This document shows, in pieces, positions 56,472 through 64,000 of a stretch of DNA of 64,000 nucleotides. Below the pieces are notes generated by a model, which had not been told where the DNA came from, made no database searches, and was given only the letters and a program-made list of their open reading frames with translations. Location of the stretch: the NCBI RefSeq assembly GCF_032062135.1, contig NC_092862.1, positions 60,322,095 through 60,386,094 on the forward strand, in the 5' to 3' direction. The stretch comes from Pyxicephalus adspersus. Its lineage: Eukaryota > Chordata > Amphibia > Anura > Pyxicephalidae. The position numbers and the translations under genes were made by a program. Every line of letters starts with the position of its first letter. The first letter of the stretch is position 1.

Positions 56472-59261
56472 GTATGTTCTCTTAAAGTATACCTTAAAGC
56501 TTCACAGTTTTAGTATTTTGGTATATAAAGGATTGCTGTAAATGTGATTGTCATGACAACAGCAATCTGTGATTTATAGCATTAATTATAATTGCTTCTC
56601 TTATCACGTTAAGGTAATTTGAGGAAGTAGTTGCGCACTTCTTGACATTGCAGCTAGGGAGATTGAATAAATTGCCGGAATCGCACAAATGATGTAAAAC
56701 TCTAGGTGGATGTCTATGTGTAGCTTAATTAAAGGGCCTGTGCATGAGGACGTCTGATTCTTTAGTATCCAGCATTCTGAAAATAGTTAAGACACCTTTC
56801 AGATTGATTTTTTTTTTCACATTATATCCAAAACTAAAAGAAAAAAGGGCTGTCTTTTAGGTATGTGAAAGTATTTATTGCTTTCTCTCTGTGTGCCTGA
56901 TTGTTTTAAGTCTGCTAGAAAAGGTAGTTTTTAAAAAGTATGCTTAAATGTAACTAGTATTTTACAGCACTATATATTTATTGAGTTATAGAAACCTGCA
57001 GAAGGTGCTGCATAATTTGTCTTGTAATTGCTCCTATTAAAATTAATTTTCATTAGTTTTGTTTGTACTTTTTTATTCTTTCAGTGCGTAGCAGAAAAAT
57101 GAAAAAATGCCTTTTCTTTGCAATGAGTATTTATTAAAATGTGTATTACATTTTAAATGTATACTTTATTCACAGTTAAGATACTTGGTGATAAAAAGTA
57201 GGGCCCATAAAGAGAATGTAAAAATTGCTCTGGTTCATAAAGGTTTTTAAATGTACAAGTACTAAAGTAGCCAATGTGCACAATCTTTATCAGTTTGTTT
57301 TAATATAATCCTTTTGAAACCTAATTTTTAAAACTATGTTGAGTGCTTTGCTCTGATGTCCAGGCTGTAATACCCTAAAAAAAAGGTGAAGCTAGGCTAT
57401 GTGGAAGAAAAATGGCAAAGGCAAACGGGAATCTTTTAATGTCTGGAATAATTCTGGAAGGAAGTATTTGTTCACATATTATTGGTTTCTTGCTCACAAG
57501 CTGCATTGTTTATATTTGAAATTTGTATTGAACCCCCCTTTTTTTTAGTTTTGGGTAAAATGGAGAAAGCTTACAACCTCTGTCAAGTTTTACTTCCATT
57601 AAGGAAGCTTCCCATATTCCCACAAAATCTGGGAATGGGAAGCAGGGAAATGGACAGTTAAAATCCAACTTAGGTATTTTTATCATGTCTTATTTTTGTA
57701 AGTGTTCTTAAACATTCCTTTCACCTCTGTCCTTTTTTTCTGCTCTAAAACTGAAACAAAAAATTTTATGTTTAGTCATACCTTAATATTTTCTTCAGAA
57801 GATGAATTTCATAACTGATCGTTGTATCGGCAATAGTTAAATGAAAAGTTGAGATCCTGTATTAGTATTTTTATTTATTTTCTGTGGTGACATCCCATCC
57901 TTCTTAAAAAAAAAAAAAAAACAGCTCTGTTGGTCAATTATTTTTCTGATTTTGTTCAATATATAGAGTAATCCAACCTAGGAAGGAGCGCCATACAGTA
58001 TGACATGGACTGTGGCACAGAAAGTTTGTCCTAATGTGTACATAGAACAATGTATAAAATAAAACACCCTTCTTTATTTTTGTTATCAAATGTAAAATGT
58101 GTAAGCTTTTTTTTAAATCAGGCAGCAGAGTCTATTTTTCTAATCCCAAATAGCAAGGGCTGTCACTTCTCTGGATGATCTTCCATAACAGACACTTTGG
58201 ACTCTTATGAATTGCTGTTGTTAGCTAAAATTACACACTGCACATCTCTATGCTCAGCTGCTGAGAGATAAACAGTTGAAGTTTCCCCTGTGTCTGCCAC
58301 TGCTCCTGTGCTGAAGACAACACTGAAGCATTTGTATTAATCTGGCACGCTCTACTAAACACGTCAATCTAAGGGCATCAGTCTTCTTGTGTACCAGCCG
58401 TACCAGCTACCATACCTCATACAGTATTTTTTTATCCCCAAGGATTAATTCTTCCACTTTCTAAACTGTTTAATGTTGTAATAGAGCAGTTTATGCTCCC
58501 TGGAATCTATGGTTGAATTCTTTCCACTATTTAAAATGACATTAAAATTAGAGCAGAGCTGCTGATTTGCTTTTTTTTTTTTTTGTTTTTAAATAAATTT
58601 TACTAAAGGTGCACATAAACTTAATAGCACTGTATAAAATGATTTACATTTATTGTGGGTCATGTTAAGTCAGGTCATTCTGCATGCATTGTGCAAGCAT
58701 GAACATGTGGTTTATGTGGAAATTCTGATTTTGCTGGTTGCATGTTCTGTTTTAGTGACTCTTGTGACCAGCATCAGCTTCAGAAATAGACTGGAATTTA
58801 GGAACAATGTTTTGGAGCAAATGTCAATGTCTGATGAAGCTTTATGACTGTGATTAAGAGGGCCCTAAAGAGGTGACCTGCGGGTGTCTATTGCAGAAAA
58901 GAGTATTTATAAATACTCCCATTGTGTATGAACCTGTTAAAGAACAGATATAAAATAATTGTGGACTTTTGTTCTTAAGTATATGTTTCTACGTTTCCTT
59001 TAATTTTCCTTACAATCTCCCTCGCCCTCTTCATTATATTTGGATGCAGTGCACTACATGTACCACTACGAACACATTGCTTCCATTTCAGCATGGCACA
59101 TTGTGTGTACTGCTATTGACTCCTTTCCCGACCCTTGCTCATCTTTAGTCTCAGGCTCCTAGAGTTTGGCTGATAGGAGATATACCTGGAACCTCATGTT
59201 TTGGACCTCATGAGTCTTTAGCCTTGTATAGTAAGGCTACATGGGTAACATGGGGCCCACA

Positions 59262-59755
59262 GATTATTATCATTAATAAACAGGATTTATATAGCGCCAA
59301 CATTAAATAGGGGTTGCAAATAACATGACGAATACAGACAGTGACACACCAGGAGAGGACCCTGCCCCAAAGAGCTTACAATCTAGAAGGTGGGGGAAGT
59401 AAAACACAATAGGAGGGAAGATATGTATTAGTGGGAAGTAGTGACAGTTTCAAAAGACAAGGCAAGTGGGCAAGTTTGAAAAATGGGTTTTCAGTGCAAG
59501 CTGGAGCAAGTAGGAGCAAGCTGAATAGGACGAGGAAGACCATTCCAGAGAGTTGGGGTAGCTCCAGAAAAGTCTTGGAGCCGGTCAGTTGTAGGTCATC
59601 GGAGGAGCAGAGAGCGGCTAGGGGGGTATTTTTTTACCAGGTCAGAAAGGTAAGTGCTACAAGAACTGTGGAGGGATTTAAAGGCAAAGCACAGGAGTGT
59701 GAATTTGATCTAAGGTGAAATGGAAGCCAATAAAGAGAACTACAAAGAGATGCAG
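59262..59755 (-). repeat. Dispersed repeat with SINE/LINE-type 3' tail
   Basis: Begins (as the minus-strand 3' end) with 'attattatcattaataaaca' and 'ggatttatatagcgccaaca', continues 'gagaggaccctgccccaaag', 'agcttacaatctagaaggtg', then a longer body ('aggaagaccattccagagag', 'tttaaaggcaaagcacagga'). The tail matches those at 3.1, 6.05 and 59.9 kb in reverse orientation. Frames through it do not encode a recognisable reverse transcriptase. Confidence 0.65.
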
Positions 59756-59859
59756 CTTATCTTTGCTTTTGTGAGCAAATGGAGTAAAGGGCACAGGTTC
59801 ACTTTATTTTTATTCCTGCATCTTCTCAACTATATTTTCAAATCTTAGCATAAATCTGT

Positions 59860-59972
59860 ATCTGTTTGTCATTTGCAACCCCTGTTTAATGTACGGTGCT
59901 GGGTAATATGTTTGGTGCTTTTTAAATCCTGTTAAATATTTTTATTAGTAATAATAAAATAATAATAACTCA
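59860..59972 (+). repeat. SINE/LINE 3' tail fragment
   Basis: 'tctgtatctgtttgtcattt', 'aacccctgtttaatgtacgg', 'gggtaatatgtttggtgctt', then AAT triplets. Same tail family as above, in opposite orientation to the adjacent 59.26 kb copy. Confidence 0.65.
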
Positions 59973-60035
59973 TACAATATAAAAGAACTGAGTCAGCAAT
60001 GGTAAAGTTTGTGTTCTATCAGTCCATATGCTGTA

Positions 60036-60994
60036 CGAGGTGCTGAGAAGGTCCTGGCTTTGCCCAGAAAGAAAAGAGCCAGAGTTAATAAATAACACAT
60101 GTATTCAACATATTCCCACCTGAGACTGATGCACTTGGTACAGTGTAGTTGCAGCTTTTCTAAACCATTCATCAGCAGCATCTTTGACGTCAAAAATGTC
60201 CTCAAAAAGTTGCCCCTTCAGGTGTTTCTTCGGCAACAGATAATAGTCTGAAGGGGCCAGGTCAGGTAAGTAGGGGGATGGACCCATTGGAAACCAATGG
60301 GCCCATTGGAAACCCAGGGTGTTCAATTTGGCAGCCACAACGTTGGACATGTGTGCAGGTGCATTGTCCTGCAAAAAGGATCCCTTTGGTCAATTTCCCA
60401 TGGCGTTTTGTCCTAATTGCCTTCATCAGCTGGTCCAGGTGGTTAGCATATTACTGTCCGGTGATACTAGAGCTCTGAGGTAGGTAGTCCACCAAAAGAA
60501 TACTGTCTTTGTCCCAGAAAAAGGACGCCATGACTGTTTTGGCCTATTTCTGGGTTCGGAACTTCTTCAGCAGTGGGGACCCGCTGTGGTGCCATTCCTT
60601 TGACTGTTCCTTGGTGCCAGGATCATAGATGTGGAGCCAGGTTTCATCCTCAGTCACTAACCTAGCCAAAAAGTAGCTAGGTGCAGCAGCTTCAAAATAG
60701 GCCAAAACAGCTTTGGATGCTTCAACTCGTTCCTTCTTCTGATCACTGTTCAAACATTTCGGCACCCACTTCGCTGAAAGGTTGCGCATCTAGGATAGTG
60801 GTGATAACAAACCCAACACGCTCCCGTCAAGTATCTGGGCTATCTTTTTTGTGGCTATTCGCCGGTCCTCAATATTCAGCTCATGGACAGTATCACAGGT
60901 TGCCGGGTCAGTTTATTAGGCTGTCACACCCCAGCACTCATTTTTCTATTTCATCTGGAAGGGGACAAAGCCAGGAACTTCTCAGCACTCCTCG
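60036..60994 (-). mobile_element. mariner transposon, N-terminally deleted, intact ends
   Basis: Inverted ends 'cgaggtgctgagaaggtcct' (from 60,036) and its diverged complement, with 'acttctcagcactcctcg' ending at 60,994, each followed by TA outside (60,034-60,035 and 60,995-60,996). Minus-strand pieces match a mariner transposase. They are a DRR-like block ('IEDRRIATKKIAQIL'), 'MRNLSAKWVPKCLN', 'LVTEDETWLHIYDP' (first Asp), 'MQDNAPAHMSN' (second Asp) and 'YLPDLAPSDYYLLPKKHLKG' (third Asp, DD34D type). The N-terminal DNA-binding part is missing, with stops and at least one frame change, so the protein is inactive. It lies in DTNBP1 intron 5. Confidence 0.88.
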
Positions 60995-60996
60995 TA

Positions 60997-61479
60997 TCTT
61001 GTGGTGACAACGTGAACAGGGTCTGAACAGACGGAGAGAGCATAATACTAGATGTACTAGAGATCCGCTAATCTGAAAAGATAGTTGCTCTCCATGTAGG
61101 TCTAAGGGTATATGTTGAGGTGGTTTTCATTAGATGACAGCTTTTTTTTTTCAGCACTTGCTTACTAAATAGATTTAAGCAGTACTTCTATATCCTGAAC
61201 CTGGGATACCACTAGCAGTGCTGGTTTCCAGCTATTCTCAGTGAATGACGGGTGGGATAAAAAGGGGAGTGCTTCTAATGAATGCACCTATATTTCACCT
61301 TGTAGACTGAAATCAGGACCTTCATATTGTTCTGGAAAAAGCAATGTATGTAATCAGGCTTTTTTTTTTAACTGTAATAGAGACTTGGCATGCATTGCTT
61401 ACTATTAGAGAGGTTCAATGTTTTGTAATATTATTCTGACATCTGTGTTTACTTTCTGTACATTGATTTGTTTAATTTA
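60997..61479 (+). other. dtnbp1 intron 5, segment
   Basis: Between the mariner and the second PIF-like MITE. No feature recognised except short T-runs. Confidence 0.4.
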
Positions 61480-61935
61480 GGCTGAGTCTACATGGACGTT
61501 TTTTAAAAACGCTTGTTAACATTCCTTTTGCGTTTATATGCATTTTAATGCACTTTTATTACTGTTTTAAAGCTTGCCTTTAAAATGCTGGAAAACGCCT
61601 ATGTCGTGTTTTCCCACATTTTTATAGCTTTTTACTGCATTTTTAACTAATTTCATATTAAGTGCTCAAAAACACAGGAAAACGCGGTAAAATGCAGGAA
61701 AACGTCCCCTTGAAATCAATGAAAGCGTTTACCTGCGTTTTTGGGAGTTTTCCAGCGTTAACCCAGTGTTTTAATCTTTTAAACGTTGCAAGCAACGTTT
61801 AGGATAAATGTCATGAACGTGCCTCAAGGAAACGTCCTGATGTAGATTTACCAATTGTAATGCATGGGGACTTCAAACATGGGCTTTAAAAGCCTCAGGT
61901 TAAACGCTGGGGAAACAGTCCGTGTAGACTAAGCC
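61480..61935 (-). mobile_element. PIF/Harbinger-like MITE, copy 2 (456 bp)
   Basis: Left 'ggctgagtctacatggacgt' and right 'gtccgtgtagactaagcc', flanked by TTA on both sides (61,477-61,479 and 61,936-61,938). Relative to the 51.0 kb copy it is reversed: its right-hand 'tgggctttaaaagcctcagg' and 'ttaaacgctggggaaacagt' are the complement of that copy's left part. The same 'aaacgttgcaagcaacgttt' palindrome is present. It lacks the central segment of copy 1. Confidence 0.8.
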
Positions 61936-61938
61936 TTA

Positions 61939-63100
61939 TGTGTGTTGTTGCGTGGGTAGTCTGTGTTCTGCTCATTACCATGAGGAGTTGTTTAATTGTG
62001 TATTCTGTTTTGGTTGGATTAATAAATCTTGTAGACACCTATGACATGCTTCTGCCCTTCTTTAAAAGAAGGATTAATTAACGTGCATTTCCTGTGTCTC
62101 ATTGATATCCCAAACGCATACACCTAAGCTTTCTTTGAGATTTTTTCTGTAATAATAATATATATAGGTCAGTTGTAGCAAAGCAGAATAAAGAGGAATC
62201 CCCTGCAGCTAAAGCAAAACCATTAGTTCAGATCCTTCTATTTAACCTGTGCCCAGCAAAATTTTTTGACAAGGGTGTACTGTTTTATTTTAACGTGTCT
62301 ATGAGGCTGAAATGTGTGCACCTGACCAGCACAATGAATATTTGCAAAGTTGGTTTTAACAAACAGCAGAAGCTAAGACTGATACCGTAGGTGCAATACT
62401 GGGTATTGCAGTCCAGAACAATTACTGGGTCTTCCCAAACAGGGGCAAAGGGGGAATTCCCAGGAGCTCAACTGCTCCACCACAATTTCCTCTTTTTATC
62501 TCATCTGCTCCGGAGGAGTAGCTTGGAGAATGACCAGCCTCCGCTATTAAACTGGTACATGTGCGTTTACAGCATACCTAATATTTACATAATAACCATA
62601 GGGCATTGTCATAAAAGTGAAATGTTAGGTGCTTAAGCACATTTTTTTTTCTTTAAAGTTCACACTTCTGTGTACATTCTGCCTTTTTTGGGAGTGACCG
62701 TGGCTCCTAAACACATTGTGCTACTCAGCCAACTAAGCACAACTTAGGAGGTTAAAAAAACAAACTGATACCAAAAAGAGGGGGGGAAAGGAAGCACTCA
62801 AAATCACCAGTGCCTCTGCATGTAAAAGTATTAGTGGGACACCAACTCTTAGCACAATGTTATAACTTCACTTGCCCAACAAAGGTTTATTTGAGTAAGT
62901 GGCTCTGGCTTTGCACTCTGTGCTGATGCAAGCAGGGCTTGAGTGACCTCCAAAGGTAAGTGTACGATTATCTTTTTGTTAAAGTGCAATTTAGAATAAT
63001 AAATGGTTAGAAAAAGTCACTACACACTTCCTTTTTTTTCTATTTTGTTCCAGGTATCATTCAGATAGACTTGAGGCCATCAGCATATGACAAATTAGGC
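61939..63100 (+). other. dtnbp1 intron 5, segment
   Basis: No exon recognised. Short T- and A-runs (62,641-62,649; 62,754-62,760) and a G/A-rich patch near 62,780. Confidence 0.4.
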
Positions 63101-63134
63101 TTTGCAGTGTTTTAAGTGTATCATTCCTTTAACC

Positions 63135-64000
63135 ATGGCTCGCCAATTGACATTGGGGCAGCGTTGCAAAATTGCCGCTTGGCATAAAGGTTTTCAGTCC
63201 CCGACTGCAGTTAAGCACGAGTTTGAGAAGCTTTATGACCGTCACACTGCTCTAACGCATAACACAATTTACCCTATCCATGGCAAGTTTCTCAAAACAG
63301 ATCTGTTCCTGACAAACCACACAGCAGAAGGCCTGTTACTACCCCCACTGATCAAAACACAACAGGGAAAATCCATCCAGAGGGCTGCACTTGAACTCGG
63401 CATTAACCAAAGCTCTACTCAGCAGATGCTTTGGAGAGTGATAAAGCTTTACCTGTACCAACTTTAGGTTGTTAAAAACTTCAAGCAGAAGATTATGATG
63501 CTCATGTTGAAATGTGTGAATCCCTTCTACACCATTAACAAAACCCGCCTCAGCTCTTGGAAAATTTATGGCTCATCTTTCATCTCTGTCGAATTTGGGG
63601 AAAATCAAACCCAGCAGAAATTCTCAAGCAGGAACGATACTCTCCGAAGCTGGTGGTTTGGTGCGCAATGTCTAGTAGTGGGCTGATTGGACCATCTTTC
63701 TTCCACAATGCATCCGGTAACACAACCATTACCTGGAGACACTGCAGAAGTTGGCTGTGCCATGATTTAGGCGAGGAGTGACCTTGTTAATGTCTTGTCA
63801 ACAAGACGGAGTCCCTCCCCACTTTTCCCGGTTAGTCAGAGATTTCCTAAACATCAAGTTTCCTGACCAATGAATCAGTTGAGGAGGTCCCCTTGAATGG
63901 GCTCCGCGCTCCCCTGACCTTACACCTTTTTTTTTTTTTGTGGGGCTATATCAAAAGCAAGGTGTAGGCCACTAAGTCCTGTAACCTGTCACAGCTTGAG
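63135..64000 (+). pseudogene. IS630/Tc1/mariner-superfamily transposase remnant
   Basis: Starts 'MARQLTLGQRCKIAAWHKGF' and continues in frame to 63,467 with an HTH-type region ('KSIQRAALELGINQSSTQQMLWR'). After a stop, other frames carry 'GKSNPAEILKQERYSPKLVV', 'WCAMSSSGLIGPSFF' (63,580-63,720) and, near 63,830-63,990, 'VRDFLNIKF'-like and 'APRSPDLTP' pieces with the sequence ending 'WGYIKSK'-like. These are the ordered blocks of a mariner-superfamily transposase with DNA-binding, central and C-terminal catalytic portions. Frameshifts and stops disable it. It continues past the window. It sits in dtnbp1 intron 5. Confidence 0.75.

Larger units (their letters stand above)
56472..60033 (+). other. 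dtnbp1 intron 5, first part
   Basis: AT-rich intron, starting gtatgt. Exon 6 (human counterpart begins THLEASFEEVENNL) was looked for by eye and not found. It contains a poly-A run (57,906-57,921) and two LINE/SINE-tail repeats near 59.3 and 59.9 kb. Open frames such as 58,653-58,847 have no recognisable product. Confidence 0.6.

Noticed and set aside
58653..58847. Candidate for DTNBP1 exon 6
   Set aside because: The peptide does not resemble the expected THLEASFEEVENNL region and lacks suitable splice sites in phase.
59431..59718. 95-codon plus-strand frame
   Set aside because: Antisense to a dispersed repeat whose tail marks its orientation as minus; no protein similarity seen.

Overview
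This window looks like vertebrate nuclear DNA, most likely from a frog of the ranoid type. The clearest gene is the 5' half of DTNBP1 (dysbindin, a BLOC-1 subunit). The rest is AT-rich DNA with microsatellites, tRNA-derived SINEs, several Tc1/mariner transposon remnants and many small inverted-repeat elements (MITEs). The anuran assignment is inference from the repeat types and the divergence of the encoded dysbindin; no database comparison was possible. Apart from transposon remnants, no bacterial-type genes, rRNA, tRNA, CRISPR or phage features were seen.

Layout. Positions 1-48,880 contain no host protein-coding exon that I can recognise. They hold SINE-like repeats (3.1, 10.4, 11.1 and 32.4 kb), a 662-bp foldback element (6.5 kb), a decayed Tc1-type element (13.6-14.6 kb), a nested-hairpin MITE (18.95 kb), a compound TA/CA microsatellite (19.95 kb), a hAT-like MITE (20.5 kb), a TTAA-flanked MITE with a CRE-containing core (28.4 kb; decayed sibling at 40.5 kb), an internally deleted Tc1 element with inverted termini (29.1 kb), an element with an internal 31-bp tandem array (31.4 kb), a pogo/Tigger-like MITE (34.4 kb) and a MITE ending in TAAAG...CTTTA (38.6 kb). 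In mammals the DNA upstream of DTNBP1 is a long intergenic interval toward MYLIP, which would fit a gene-poor stretch here.

From 49,023 to the window end, DTNBP1 runs on the + strand. Five coding exons (49,023-49,078; 50,380-50,433; 50,551-50,601; 55,140-55,200; 56,339-56,471) join in frame to give the first 118 residues plus one base. The length and exon phases agree with my recollection of human DTNBP1. Exons 6 onward lie beyond the window or were not recognised. Intron 1 opens with a 30-bp minisatellite that appears to derive from the exon 1 splice-donor region. Introns 3 and 5 carry two copies, in opposite orientation, of one TTA-flanked MITE. Intron 3 also carries DIRS-like and LTR-like remnants, and intron 5 carries a mariner with intact ends (60.0 kb) and a mariner-superfamily transposase remnant reaching the window edge (63.1 kb).

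The most interesting non-genic signal is that two MITE families (28.4 and 38.6 kb) share an architecture resembling a promoter plus first exon plus 5' splice site: CRE, AP-1 or NRF1-like motifs, a GAAGAAG-rich stretch, then a near-consensus GTAAG donor. The minisatellite at the DTNBP1 donor and the inverted MITE pair around exons 4-5 are also worth testing for effects on splicing.
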